Shown here one piece after another: positions 1 through 12,848 of a stretch of 64,000 nt of DNA; position 1 is the stretch's first letter; each line of letters opens with the position of its first letter. The notes beneath the pieces are model-generated. The model saw nothing but the letters and a program-made list of their open reading frames with translations, made no database searches and was not told the DNA's origin. This DNA is from Oxyruncus cristatus (lineage: Eukaryota; Chordata; Aves; Passeriformes; Cotingidae), in assembly GCA_013399855.1 (NCBI GenBank), contig VXAY01004756.1, forward strand, positions 1,947,598-2,011,597. The letters are read 5' to 3'. The translations under genes and the position numbers were made by a program.

Positions 1-2070
1 TTATTCTTTTTTTTTCCACCCAGGGAATTCAAAGGTTCCCCCAAATCTCAATTTCTAATAAAAAAAAAATAAAATTCAGAAGGTAAAAATCTCCAAATTC
101 AGCATATTCAGCCATAAGTTGGCTTTCTGTTTGGAACAGCACCCTGACAAGCACCCACTAAAGGGGCACACAGGGGATATTTATGTGCAAAAAAAAGCTA
201 TTGAATGAGCACTTAAAGTCTAAATCTCCTGCTGATCTTACTCCAGATGAAAATCAATGAGTGGGAGGGGAGGGAGGGAGAAGAACCAGCAAAAATATTT
301 ATGAAAAAGCAGTTCGAGCAAAAAAAAAAAATATATATATATTTAAAGACGTGTTCACCAATGCTTTGAAAGAGGGAGGGGATTTTTTTTTTTTTTTAGG
401 TGCTCAAGTGATAGGTTGCCTTATTGGGAAGTTTTATTAAATATTATTTAATCTGCTCAAATCATCTGAAGAACTTAAACAGGACCCTCACGTTTGTGCG
501 GTTTAGACAGGCCAGATAGTTGTGAGGGCGGCAAATTTTCCTTATGCTGCCATCTTGTTCCCCAGAACCTCAGCTTCCTGTGAGGGGAAAAAGAGGGGGG
601 GAAAGAAAAACACCCTGCTGTATATTTACCTATATATACATACGTATATTTATATATGAGTATATATATATAAATTCAGATACTTCCGAATCAAGTCACT
701 GTCGTGAGAAGTAGAAGGCTAATCTAAAATAGTATCACACTTCTGTGTCATCCTGCAATGTCTTCATCTTTAAATGCTTTTATTGCTCATAAAATTCCAT
801 CTGACAGAGCCACAGGGAAGAGCAACAAGAGGAGTCAGCAGGAGATGCCCCATCTCCAGTCACAAACAACGTTTTTCTCTTAATAATCTGCTTTTCTTAC
901 CATTTCAGTGTTTTTCTGTAGCCAACCCGTTCAAAAGTTGTTTCACCTCTGCCTTTCCCTTTACACTTACCTTGAATTTCATCTCCTGACCTATTAACTA
1001 TCCCAACATTCCTACTGTATCTTAAAATGCTTCCCTCTCCAAGGTATTTTAATGTCATTTCATCTTTTTACCTATTTTTTCCAAGAGGAAACCATTCAAC
1101 TACTGAACACGAAATTGCATCACCGAATCCACCTAAAGCATTTAAATATTTACAGTAATAGTTAAGAGAGAGATTTAGTTACTTGGAATACATTTGATAC
1201 TTCCCAGATGATAATTTGTCTGGCTTTGCACAAGGACTGGGGCTCTGTTATGTTGGGTGCCACAGAAATACAAAATAATACGTAAAATAAAGCATAAAAC
1301 AGTTCAAAATCCAAGCAAGGGATGAGCACAGCTGGGTGGGAGCAAGGAAAACACGCTGACAGATCAGCAACTAACTTAACTTTCATTAAGTTTCCCTAAA
1401 AACTTCAAAAAGGCAGGGAAAGGATTTGCTTTAAGGAAGGATTTGAAGGGAAATACTGAGATACCACTGTGAAAGTTAAGGGGTGTTCCTCCCAAGCGGG
1501 ATAGGGCACACACAGTGTTAATTTATTCTGGATAGAAACATCAGGCTCTGTGTTCCCATCCTTTGGAGCAATAATTCCAAGCTGTGCTGTTGGGACAGTA
1601 ACAACAATGTGACCAGAGTGCTATAAATGGCATTAAATGACCAGCCTGACTAGTTGGGATAGTGAGAATTAAAGACAAAGTGGTTCCACACCATCACTGG
1701 CTCTTCCTCCTTCCTCCTGTCTCCTAAAATATTTCCCTTTTCTTTCCCTGTCCTGGGAGAAATGATACAAAATCTATAACTCTTGTGAAAGAAAGCTTTT
1801 ATTTTTAAGCCTTTCCATTCAAAAAAAAGTAGAATCTCCCAAGTCCTCCATTCTCAGGCCCTAAACCACGTGATTTCTGGAAGCCCACGAGGGTGGATGA
1901 CCCACAGGAAGAGCCTCCAGCCCCCTGATGCCAGTTGTGAAGAAAATGAGGCACAGACTCAGCCCTTTCTATGTAAAGGCTGTAAAAGCTTCCACAACCA
2001 CTCCCTGTGCTCTTGGTTAATGAAATTAGGAATAAATATGGATTTTCTAGCAATGCTTATATTTGCACAT
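1..2070. other. Single-copy AT-rich intergenic DNA
   Basis: No repeat family or exon is recognised. It contains an (AT)n run near 330-343, an impure TA-rich tract near 622-672 and several A or T homopolymers. The open frames are short and show no domain-like sequence. Confidence 0.6.
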
Positions 2071-2203
2071 CATGGAATCATAGAAGGGTTTGGGTTAAAA
2101 GGACCTTAGAGTTCATTTTGTTCCACCCCTTCCACGGGCAGGGACACCTTCCACTAGCCCAGGTTGCTCCAACCTGGCCATGGACACTTCCAGGGGTGGG
2201 GTT
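2071..2203 (-). mobile_element. CR1 LINE 3' fragment
   Basis: On the plus strand it reads as the reverse complement of a CR1 3' end: GGAATCATAGAA, then GGTTTGGGTT, GGGCAGGGACACCTTCCACT and CCTGGCCATGGACACTTCCA. The match stops just after CAGGGGTGGGG, so about 130 bp remain. The 5' truncation is typical of CR1. No coding capacity. Confidence 0.9.
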
Positions 2204-4285
2204 TAACATCTATCAGGAGACACTCTTGAGGAAAAATTAATTAAAAAAAAAAGATACTCTAAGATTCCTTCATTTCTAAATGAAATTTGGGAAGAAACAC
2301 ACAAAGTGGACACAAAGCTACAAAGTTTTCCCAAACACTTCAATGCTAAAAAAAAATGGGAAGGAAAACATTCTCCCCTCTGTTCCTGCTTTCCATAATC
2401 TCTGACCTTCATAGCACGGATTTTTGGTACGGGATAAATTAAAACCAGTGGAATTAAGAAATAAACTCCTTTGGAAACAGCACCTTGAGCTGCCCTTCCC
2501 AAAACAGATTTTACCCCGCTCTAAATTCACAGTGGTTTGAAAAGCGAGAAATCTGACAGAAATAGCTGGATATTTACCAACTTAAACCACTTTATTAGGA
2601 ATATAAAGTCTCTGTGTTAGTTCTGAGCCCCAGTTATTGTACAATAATATCAAACTACTAAATCTAATCCACAGTTGCCACCCCAGAGGTGTGAGGGAAG
2701 ATGTTCCAGCCAAGCACGAATAAAGTCACTGGAGGAACAAACCCACCCCAGAAGAAGTTCAAATCATTTTTCCAATTGTTCTATACACACATACGACACA
2801 AAAGGGGGAAAAAAACTGCCCTGGATTGGCAATATTATTGCTTATATTAATTTAAGCTATTGAACTGGTGTCAAAAGCATGAAATGTGGTGTTTACTTTT
2901 CATAGGATTTCACAAGAGGTTGTGTTGGGAAAGGGAATTACAAAGGGTGGGGAGTTTTCATTTAGGCAACTTCAGATCCCTACAGCAGGAAAGTGTTGGG
3001 GGCAATGGAAGGGACCCCAACACACAGAAATAAAGAATTTGGCAAAGTTACTCATAATTTGTATAAAAAAATCCAGATTTCATAAGTGACAAAAGGAATG
3101 GCAAATATCCATGATCATCCAACACTGCAGAAGTAGAACATCTTTAAAATTCCAGGAAAAAAAAAAAAGGAAGCATAAAAATAATAAGAAACCCCCCCTC
3201 CCCCCCATTGTTATCCTTAATTATGCCCCTGGTTTTACCTACCTCTGTCAGCCCATAAAGGAGGATGTATCCTTATATCCAGCCCCAACAGCACATTAAT
3301 CCCCCACCTTAATGCAGGGAAAGCAGCCTGGGAAAATGACTCCCTTAAAAGCAGCAGCACAGACGCCTTGCTGGCAGGATCAGGTGAGCTCAGCAGGTGA
3401 AACCAGTGCTGCTTCCAGGTGGTTGTGGGGCTTTCTCAGTGCCTGGATAAAGGATGGCAGGGGGAAAAAAGAATGACATAAACACTCCTAGGACGGGGCA
3501 TCAGCAAGTCACTATGTCTTGGGAGTTTTTGTTGGTGATATTTCACAGTAAGAGCAGGTGTTGCTCACCCTCATCCAGGAATCCAGGCCAGTTGCTACAT
3601 CTTGGATTCAGGATTATTATTGATTTCAGTTATGCATCTGCATTACTTTCTGGATGTACTAAATTGACTTTTCTAAAAAAAAAAAAAAAAAAAAGGAAAG
3701 GAAGCACCAGCTCTTGGAGATGGATCTTCCCTGCTGTGGTTTCACGCACACAGGCAATACAGGTGTCAGCAAGCTGGGAACCACCAGCTGAAAATCATCC
3801 CTTTGCTCTTGTTCCCAGTGTTCCCAGGCTAGGGACAAGTTCATGGAAGCAAAGGAAGGAGCAGAGGTGTGATCCTGAAAAACAGAGATGAGCGATTCCC
3901 TTCCTGTGGCCTTCACCCCCCTCCACAGGGAAGTAGAAGGGGGTTTTTTTGCCTTTGAGAAGGATGGAAAACTGGGAGTGTGAAGTCATTCAGCAATAAC
4001 CCAGAGAGCACAGGGGACTTCCAGGGGACTGCAGAGTCCTCCTAAAATCACTTCCAGTGCAGCAAACTTCTCACACAGAAGCAGAGGGTTTATATCCCCC
4101 TGAAGTGTCACAATTTCATCAGGTGGACAGAGCAGTGGAGCACAGGCAGCACTTAGGGCATTTCGGGATAATTATGGGATCTTCTGAAGCACAGCCAAAC
4201 CTACACACCTGGCAGGTCACGGGATGTGGGACTGCACATTTGGGAGGGGATCCAGCATGAGGCTGGTCTGGGAGTTATGAGGAAC
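2204..4285. other. Single-copy intergenic DNA
   Basis: No gene or repeat family is recognised. A 20-base A homopolymer lies at 3675-3694 and A- and C-rich runs near 3160-3210. The 145-codon plus-strand frame from 3454 crosses the A run as polylysine and has no recognisable domain, so I treat it as chance. Confidence 0.55.
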
Positions 4286-4755
4286 ACAGAATCATCAAAT
4301 CCCAGACTGGTTTGGGTTGGAAAGGACCTTAAAATTCACTCATCCCACCCCCTGCCATGGGCAGGGACACCTTCCACTAGCCCAGGGTGCTCCAAGCCCC
4401 ATCCAACCTGGCCTTGGACACTTCCAGGGATCCAGGGGCAGCCACAGCTTCTCTGCCCAACCTGGGCCAGGGCCTCCCCACCCTCCCAGCCAGCAATTCC
4501 TTCCCAGTCTCCCATCTCTCCCTGCCCTCTGGCAGTGGGAAGCCATTCCCTCTGTCCTGTCCCTCCAGCCCTTGTCCCCAGTCCCTCTCCAGCTCTCCTG
4601 GAGCCCCTTTAGGCCCTGCAAGGGGCTCTCAGCTCTCCCTGGAGCCTTCTCTTCTCCAGGGGAACCCCCCCAGCTCTCCCAGCCTGGCTCCAGAGCAGAG
4701 GGGCTCCAGCCCTGGAGCATCTCCATGGCCTCCTTTCTCCAGCAGCTCCACTAAA
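4286..4755 (-). mobile_element. CR1 LINE 3' fragment, about 470 bp
   Basis: Reverse-complement CR1 3' end: CAGACTGGTTTGGGTTGGAA, CCATGGGCAGGGACACCTTC, a GGGATCCAGGGGCAGCCACA block, then GGAGCCTTCTCTTCTCCAGG towards the 5' side. It is one of the two longest copies of this subtype and very similar to the copy at 41011-41515. Open frames here of up to 236 codons on the plus strand are antisense to CR1 and not genes. Confidence 0.95.
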
Positions 4756-5990
4756 ACAAGGATAAACACCAGAGACAAAGGTTCTGAGTCAGCTGCCACT
4801 AAATTAAAATGGGATTCCACTGATTTAAGTGGACACTGGGCTGGAAAATACAGCAATTTGTGCCCAGACCCAGCTTTGGCACAGTCCAGGAAGGCTCCAG
4901 GGTCTGCAGTACCTCTGTCCCTCTTATGGAGCCGCAGCATCCGACAAGACCATCCATCCTGGAATGCATTTGGGAACAAACTTGTACTTCAGCAGGGTAT
5001 CCGTGAACATTTTAATTCTGTTAAGACCAAAATAATGATAAACAAGGATAATAGTTACCAAAATTCCCCCCTCCCAAAAGAGTCCTCGAAATCCTGATTT
5101 ACTGGCTGGGAGCTGGATTCACTAAACAGAAATACAGTAACTTAATAATCAGAGCATTGCAGTTTTCAGGAAGGAAAATTAACTAATTCATTATGGCTTA
5201 TAATTTGCTGAGGCATAGCTGCCATATTTGTAAAATCAGCAGGTTCAGAAAAAAAAGCAAGTTTTTAATGAATGCTCTTTTTTTTCTTTTTTTTTTTTCC
5301 CCCTCTTCCCAGATCCACAAATGATACAATTACTTAGCTCCCTCTAGTGCCAATTTCCAAAATAAATTTCCCACTAATGACCGTATTCACCAATGTAATC
5401 ATCGGAGCAAATTAAAAATTCACTTGGCAATAATTAACTGGTGAACTCTCAAAGGACGGAGCAAATTGCCATGAACTAAAGCAGAATTCAACTGGTGTCA
5501 CAATTACAAAGAAAGGTCAAATGTAGGCTTTCTGCAATAACAAAAATCCCACATCACTCGGCAGGCATTGTGGGGTTGGAACAATCGAGGCTCACGTGCC
5601 TGGAAAGAGCAGAATCAGGGAACAGGGAGAGCCCACGGAGCAGCTCCATCGCTCCTCTGACACTTCCAATCCCATTATTTAAGTTGCATTCATTTCTTCA
5701 TTTGTCATTTGCAGTCTTTGTTTCTAAGGCTCAGTAACTGGGAATTCAAAAGATACTCCATGATGAAACAGGACACCTAAAAATATGTGTATTTTGAACC
5801 TTAAATTGTAAAAAAAAGCCTCTTTTTTTCCCCCCTGCCTTTTAAAAATGGGCACAAAACTGTGTTATAGACACTTGGCCTTTTCCTAGAATCTTCCTTT
5901 GGCTTCCTTTGGCATCCTTAGGCCAGAGAAGGTGCTGAGCAAAATAAAACTTCGGGATAACCCCATATAAATATTCTAAAATATTAAGAA
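4756..5990. other. Single-copy intergenic DNA
   Basis: AT-rich, with a T-rich run near 5276-5300. No exon, RNA gene or repeat family is recognised. Confidence 0.55.
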
Positions 5991-6059
5991 TAAAATAATA
6001 ATAAATAATAAAATATAATAATAAAATATAACAATAACAACAACAACACAACAACAACA

Positions 6060-6093
<34 letters not shown>

Positions 6094-6111
6094 AATAATA
6101 ATAATAATAAT
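5991..6111. repeat. (CAA)n / (AAT)n compound microsatellite
   Basis: An A/T-rich impure lead-in at 5991-6030 runs into CAA repeats (about 6031-6090) and then AAT repeats to 6111. The array is interrupted near 6050-6060. It produces low-complexity frames only. Confidence 0.95.
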
Positions 6112-7025
6112 GTAAACTATCAGTAATAATAACAGTACCTACAGAGGAATCCTTGTGTTCATGCGGATGTTGGAGGAAAGAGGCACGACAGGGGCAGGAA
6201 GGTTCCTCATCTTCTGTGAGTTACACTATAAATAAGAATAATCATGAATACAGCCCTATAAAACAGATCATTTGTAGGGATATTTGAGGGTTTTTTATAA
6301 TTGTGGTGTGGTTGTTCTCCGCCCTGTTTCTGGATCTCTTTCCTTTGCTCTCATCTCACAACACACTTCAGGACAAAGTATTTTCTGTGCAGAACAAAGG
6401 TTGCAGTTACTTTTTTAGTTGGAGTTTTAGTGCAAATCCAGGTCTATAAAGTAGACAATGATTAATAAGAAGAGGTGCCACAACCTACCAGAAAACACAC
6501 ATAAAAGTTCTCATTTAATATATATTTAGATAAAAGTGAGGGCTGAGCGGGCTAAACTTTCTGTGCCCCATTGCTCAAGTCACCGGATTAAGCACCAGCC
6601 TGGAACAGGCTGCTGATTTTTGGTACAGAATCATTTAAAAACCAACTTATTCCCAAGAAAATTCATCTCTTGCTTTTAATTTCTTGGGTTTACTCTAAAT
6701 CCAACAGCTTTTTGCAGGCGCCATGTGCAGTGTCACCGCAAAACCAATACAAATACAATATTTCTTTTGATCTCCTTTTTTCTTAATCCCTCCTTGGACT
6801 GATTTATTGAACAGCTGCTCCACGCACCACAGCCATGGCAGTGCCCATGGATGGCCCACGTCAGTGATCCAGAGGGATGAGCTCCCCTGGGAGGCTCAGA
6901 AATGTGTTGGAGGCACCACAGTGGGTTCTGGGCGTCCCCCCCATCCCTGCCAACAGCCATGGGAAGGTGACTGTCACCTCAGCAGCACTGAATCCCACAG
7001 AAAGGCCATCTCTGGGAAAAACCAT
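6112..7025. other. Single-copy intergenic DNA
   Basis: No gene or repeat family is recognised. The right end grades into the CR1 copy that follows. Confidence 0.5.
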
Positions 7026-7278
7026 CTCATTACCCTGCCAGAGGGCAGGGATAGATGGGATGTTAGGAGGGAATTCCTGGCTGGGAGGGTGGGGAGGCCC
7101 TGGCACAGGTTGCCCAGAGAAGCTGTGGCTGCCCCTGGATCCCTGGAAGTGTCCAAGGCCAGGTTGGATGGGGCTTGGAGCACCCTGGGCTAGTGGAAGG
7201 TGTCCCTGCCCATTGCAGGGGGTGGAACAAGAGCTTTAAGGTCTCTTCCAACCCAAACCATTCCATGATTCTGTGATG
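7026..7278 (+). mobile_element. CR1 LINE 3' fragment
   Basis: Sense-orientation CR1 3' end. The translated remnant contains GCPEKLWLPLDPWKCPRPGW and, in another frame, HRLPREAV, which is the decayed ORF2 C-terminal tail seen in CR1. The copy ends with the 3' signature TCTTCCAACCCAAACCATTC followed by CATGATTCTGTGAT. Confidence 0.95.
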
Positions 7279-8659
7279 ATTAAAACCTTTTCCAACCAGC
7301 ACCTCCCACCACACTGTCTAACCTTGGCCAGGCTGTTCCAGCTGCATTTTCCTCCTGTTTGGAGAACAATACCCCATATCAAAGGAGTTGTGACTACCTA
7401 TGAAAGGACAATCAGCTCTCTGGAAACACCAGCCTTAGGGTGTTCTCTGCAAACTGAACTAAACATACATATTTTTAAAAAGACAAACTCAGCTCTTGTT
7501 AAGGCTGAGAAGGACAGGGCAGTCCACCCTTCCCCTGGGATCGGATCCACACTTCAGCCATGCGTTCCCCAGGAAAACTGAGGTGGCCTAACCTCAACTT
7601 GCAAATATTACTGTCTGCCAAGTCAGAAAAAGGAGCAAAGGAGCAGCCAGAGTGTTTCCATTGTGGAGCAGCTCTTGGGTCACCCTTCACTGGCAGTGAT
7701 ACGAAGGCTGACCCCAAAACTCCCGTTGTGGGGCTCGTTTCCAAACGTGCTTGTCGCCATCCTGGGAGCTCCTGTCAGCCAGTTCGTGCTCCTCCTTGAA
7801 GTGCAGGCACTGGAAATAAAAGAGCAGCCCTGAAGCCCCCTCAGCACAGCTCCCTGTGCCCAGGGATCATCCCTTTTATAATTCAGGGATCACAATAAGC
7901 TTCTGGTGAGGGCTCACAGGGACCCAGCAGGCCTGGAAGTCCCTGTGTCACCGAGCCAGGGCAGAGCCTTCTTTGCTTGCAGACACATTTCCTTGTCCTT
8001 GGCTTTGCTTAAAAACCTTCGAACCTCCATGTCCAACATATCCTGAAAAATAACCACATCAGCTCATCGAGCTCCTCACCTGCTTCTAAAGACTCTTGAA
8101 TAGAAGTCACCTGGAAATATGAAATTATTCAGTTTAAACAGATGTGGTCTCACGGCAAATGATCACATTTCATCCACACCTGTTTCTCTGTTTTCTCCCT
8201 TTTCTTAAAATGAAACAGGCAATACCAATGGATTTTAATATTCCAGCCATACAAGCTATCCCATAAAATGTCAGTAGGTCTATCAGTGCTCTTTTATTGC
8301 CTTTTCATCCAGAGGTGACCCAAATAAGGAGACACCTAAATTAGGAGCTGAAGAACACACATTTGTTACCTTCCTGCCAACATACACAGATATCACATAC
8401 AACCTCTGTGACTTCATTAAACCCCCACTGGCTTCTGAAGAGAAAATTCCTTTTCCAAATTCTTCCAAACAGCAGTTGAGTGCCCAAGTCCATTTTTCCC
8501 TGTAAGCCTGGATTCGCCCCCTTATTTTTTCCTAAGCAAACCATATTGGTTTTAAAGAACAAATATTTCCCACACATTTCCTCAGACTGATCTGAAACTC
8601 TTTTATTCCTGTTTTCTTCATAATCTAAAATGCAGAAGAGCCTGTAGGTGCTACTGACA
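7279..8659. other. Single-copy intergenic DNA
   Basis: No gene or repeat family is recognised. GC content is moderate up to about 8000 and AT-rich after that. Short overlapping frames near 7499-7799 show no domain. Confidence 0.5.
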
Positions 8660-8799
8660 AATTATAACTATTTTATTATATATTTATATATTATATTTTT
8701 AATTTTGTTATGAAAATAATATATTGCAATGTTTATTACAATAATATAATATAATATTTTAATGTAGAGTTATAGTATTAAGCATTAAATATTATATCC
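8660..8799. repeat. AT-rich low-complexity tract
   Basis: Nearly pure A/T with repeated ATAATATAAT and TATTATAT words. It continues on the far side of the CR1 insertion (about 8930-9010), so CR1 appears to have inserted into AT-rich low-complexity DNA. Confidence 0.75.
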
Positions 8800-8922
8800 C
8801 CTATCCCTGGAAGTGTCCAAGGCCAGGTTGGAACAACCTGCTCTAGTGGAAGGTGTCCCTGCCCATGGCATGGAATGAGATGAACTTTAAGGTCCTTTCC
8901 AACCCAAACAATTCTATGATTA
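8800..8922 (+). mobile_element. CR1 LINE 3' end, short
   Basis: About 120 bp of sense CR1: CCCTGGAAGTGTCCAAGGCC, GGAAGGTGTCCCTGCCCATG, then TTTCCAACCCAAACAATTCT ATGATT. Both flanks are A/T low-complexity sequence. Confidence 0.95.
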
Positions 8923-10779
8923 CATAAAGATAGAATAGAATAATATATAATGTATTTAAAGTGTGTATGTAATATATGACACATTTTATTATATATTAGA
9001 TTTTAATAATCCACATATTTCAATGGCTCCTTTCTCTGGACCATGTTACCATTTATTAAAAAAAAAAAAATCCATTAAAAATGAAAACAACAACAAAAAA
9101 ACCCAACTACAATCAGTGGTATGGGATAATAAACCACTGGTAAAGCCACCACATATCCCAGTATCCCAGTACTGACTATCCCAGTAGTTCTCCACCTAAG
9201 CGGATGAACTGTTGAACATGATTCCATTAAAAAGGAAGGTGCATTAGAGTTAAGTCCTACTGCAGTCATTCCTAAACCACATCACCCTTTTTCCAACATT
9301 GCCACTGCACCTTCTGATGAGTGTAAAGGTGATCAGCCCCAAACTATCCCACCCCAGAATTATTATGAGGACGTATTTGTGCCACGAAGAACTAATGGCA
9401 ATTATGCAGATTGCATTTCCTTCCCTGCTGAAGGCAACCAGCCTCCACCAGCCAGAGCCAAAGGAGAACAGAACTCAGCTGTGGAAGAGCAGCACACGTT
9501 GGAGTTTGTTCCCAAATACGTGTTGGTGATTATTTAGGGACTGTGAGACACATGTTTCCTGTTCCCATAATTACCGGACGAGTGGCCCCGTGTCGATTTT
9601 AAAGGCACGGAAAATTTCCCGTGCATTTTAATGGCTCTCAGGGCAGGACAACTCCACTGCTGGATGGAGAAACCAGCAGACACACATCAAAGCAGTTTTT
9701 AAGAGTTATAAAGTGAAGAGTTATAAAGTAAATCAGCGGTGATTGGCTTTAAATCTGATTAAAAGGGATGCTGTAAGTGCTCTGCCTACACTCAGGAGTC
9801 CCTGGTCCCACTCCTCTGCTGATGTCCCATCCCTGGTTTGGGATGGGATTCATTCCCTAGGATGTACTGGGATCATTCTCTTCCCACCATCTCCACAGAC
9901 CAAAATTCAAGGCCAGGCAGAGCCCCCCTTTAGAGTCACAAAGAGGGTCCTGATGCCACCCAACCCCAGGGGCTCCCATTGATCAAATAATTACAGATCC
10001 CTTGATTTAATAAACCTCTGTCTCTGCTTTGTCCAACTTGACCCCATCATTTAAAAATGAAGAGTTAGGAGCACTACAAAATTAGTAATCTCCGGATATA
10101 ACTCTACCTAGAAAACCACTGGAATTTTTTTAAGGCGGCTTCTCCAGGCAAAGGGAAGCGACCGCAGGATTTAATTCGCTGTGCTTTGATTTCTTGTTCC
10201 TTTAAACTTTTGCCAGAGGTGATGGGAATGCCAGATGCACATTTTTTGGTGTATTTTAAAATCCAAATAAATACAAATAGTGTGTGCTTGGGTTTGGTGT
10301 TTCCCTATGAATTTTTTTTTTCCCCCTGTGGAAAAATCATTCAGCAGGAAAATAGGTATTTCCAGGCTGTCACAAGAGCAGCCACAACGAGGATTCAGTA
10401 AATCTCTCTTAAAGAATCACTTACAGAGGGATTTCGAGATGAAGACACATCCTTCTGCACATGAAGAGATGTGTAATCAGTGGTTTTCTTTTGTACTGTA
10501 ATTGATGCTTCAAAAAATACATTTACTGGAGTACCGGTGTTTAATGTTTCAGGCTGGAAAAACAAAGAGGAACCAGCAAAAACAAACAGAGTTAAATTCT
10601 CAGATGATCAGCTTCCTTGTAAAAGTCCTTTCTGGTTCACTTGAATCAGCTAAATACTCAAAAATAGCTTCTTTTATTCTAAAAAACTTTCTGACAGCGC
10701 TCCAAAGTTCTGCATTCATTCACTATACGGGGAAAAAAAATGAGATTTTTTAAATATAACCTTAATAAAAACTGTCCAG
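8923..10779. other. Single-copy intergenic DNA
   Basis: AT-rich at the left end (to about 9120), then mixed composition. No exon, RNA gene or repeat family is recognised. Confidence 0.5.
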
Positions 10780-11880
10780 GATACCTCTAAATGAATATTT
10801 GTAAAGCAGAATATCTTAAAACTAGAGGTTATAGTTAGTGCACCATTTCATTGTATCTTCAAGTACAGTTGAAATGCCTTAAATTCATGGACTCTTTTTA
10901 AGCACAGCCTGAAGTATCCAAGGTTTTAGACTGCTGGAAATTTCCTTGCACGTGCTGAAAATATGGACTGCTTACTGGCAGGGAAATCAAACGTGGATTT
11001 GATTAATTGACGTAGCCACATATTAAAAACTTTTGCTTCTTATCCCATTAAAAGTAACACTAATGAGCAGTGGCTGTGACCTTCAAGGGGGAAGCCACGT
11101 GTGCTTCAACCCCCTCAGTATTTACCACCCAAATTTAATCTTTATAATGGACACCTTAAAAGGAATCTGATAGAAAACCCTCAGAGCCGCTCCAAAACTA
11201 AAACACTTAAGGAAGATTTTGATTAATGCCTCGTGATTAATCAATTGATTAATATAGTTTTCAATACAGATGTGAGGACAGTGTCTACTTTAATCAACCA
11301 CCCTGAAAACGGTGAAGACAAATGATCTATTTTTCTGTCGATGGAAAAAAAGAAAGCCTGTTTTAGCAGTTATGGAAATTATAAGATGAGCCTTCCTTAC
11401 CGTGCCCAGCTTTTTCCTTTCATGAAAACCTTCCACACAGGAACTGTTAATTAGGTAATCGCCAACCTTTTTGGGAAGGAACTCGGTATAAACCTAAAAG
11501 CAGCCCCACTTTCAGCCAAATGAGTGCACTTCTTTAAAGGAATTGTTTTAGAATTGCACCATAATCCATATTTAAAGCCCCTCTCCCTGATATTTCTTTA
11601 TTCTGAGACTGTTTCTAATTTGTGATTATGCTTTCTACCATACTAAAACTGAAATCTTTATTCCAGTCAAAAATAATCACCCCGTAATTACTGTGACAAA
11701 CTGCCCAAGCTGTATCATTGTGGCCATTTCGACTAATGATATTGTATTAGAATGCCGAGCAATAGACTTCAAATGGAAAATATAATTATGTGCATTAGTT
11801 TGTCTAAGCATTTATAAGATCACATATCCATCAGTTATCAGGTCTCATAAAAAAAGCCATATATCACTGTCACTGCTGGT
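10780..11880. promoter_or_regulatory. Candidate conserved noncoding block with homeodomain-type sites
   Basis: Single-copy AT-rich sequence free of recognised repeats. The octamer TGATTAAT, a known type of HOX/PBX site, occurs at 11000, 11220, 11234 and 11246. The 18-bp stretch at 11236-11253 is a perfect inverted repeat (ATTAATCAATTGATTAAT). The part at 11680-11850 is also high-complexity and stop-rich, in the style of vertebrate conserved noncoding elements. Function is inference; no alignment was available. Confidence 0.3.
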
Positions 11881-12127
11881 TTTGTTGCTGGAAATGTGGG
11901 CCGTCGTGAATTCGGCTGAAGATGTGAGGCTCGAATTCCACTTACTCTCTTGTCCAGGAAATCCACGGGAGCTGAACTCCTGTAAAATGAGCAGAATTCT
12001 CTCAGGTGATGGCATGGGGAATGAATTGTTCGACAGTCTCACCAAACACAAACTCGAGGCCATTTAATCTTGACGATGGGGTTAACTTTACACTCAGGAC
12101 TGCTCACTGTGCAGGAAGTCAAGTGGT

Positions 12128-12606
12128 TCACAGAATTCCAGAATCATTTAGATTGGAGAAGCCCTCCCAGCCCACGGATCCCCCCGTGCCTGATGCCCCC
12201 CTTGTCCCCCAGCCCAGAGCACTGAGTGCCATGGCCAGGTCTTCCTTGGGCACCTCCAGGGCTGGGCACTCCAAACCTCCCTGGGCAGTCTCTGCCAATG
12301 CTTGACAACCCTTTCCAGGGAGAAATTCCTCCTCATGTGCCCCCTGCCCCAGCCCTGGCCCAGCTGGAGGCCGTTCCCTCTCCTCCTGTCCCTGTTCCCT
12401 GGGAGCAGAGCCCGACCCCCCCGGCTCCCCCCTCCTGTCAGGGAGTTGCAGAGCCAGAAGGTCCCCCCTGAGCCTCCTTTGCTCCAGGCTGAGCCCCCCC
12501 AGCTCCCTCAGCCCCTCCTGCTGCTCCAGCCCCTTCCCTGGACACGCTCCATGTCCTTGCAGTGAGTGACACAGAACTGGACACAGCACCTGAGGTCCTC
12601 ACTGGT
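12128..12606 (-). mobile_element. CR1 LINE 3' fragment, second subtype, about 480 bp
   Basis: This copy belongs to a different CR1 subtype from the 4286 copy. The minus-strand frames retain pieces of the ORF2 C-terminus: LRELGGLSLEQRRLRGDLL, then NFSLERVVKHWQRLPREVW in another frame, so it is frameshifted. The 3' end (left) shows CAGAATCATTTAGATTGGAG. The 153-codon open frame here is a decayed CR1 fragment, not a host gene. Confidence 0.93.
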
Positions 12607-12794
12607 GGATAGGTCCCCACTGGACAACTCTGCATCTCCTGTTTTGCAAAGCCAAGGCAACATCAGAGCAACCTCTGAGCATCCCAACCCAGCTTTATCT
12701 TGGCAAAACTGCAGTTCTGCTTTAATTTCACTCATGTTCTTTCTCTCCGTGCTTTGCTTTGCCTTGGAAAACCCAAAGTGTTTAGGAGAGTGGT

Positions 12795-12836
12795 TAGGGA
12801 ATCCTTTCCAACCTAAAAAATGTCATGATTCCATGT
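12795..12836 (+). mobile_element. CR1 3' tail, about 40 bp
   Basis: Only the terminal CR1 signature remains: TCCTTTCCAACCT followed by CATGATTCCATG. It lies 12 bases before an oppositely oriented CR1 copy. Confidence 0.75.
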
Positions 12837-12848
12837 CAAGGAGGATAC

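Noticed and set aside
4387..5097. 236-codon plus-strand frame
   Set aside because: Its first half is antisense to the CR1 copy at 4286-4755 and the rest is stop-poor single-copy DNA with no domain.
12128..12589. 153-codon minus-strand frame with reverse-transcriptase-tail similarity
   Set aside because: It is a decayed and frameshifted CR1 ORF2 C-terminus inside a 5'-truncated element, not a host gene.
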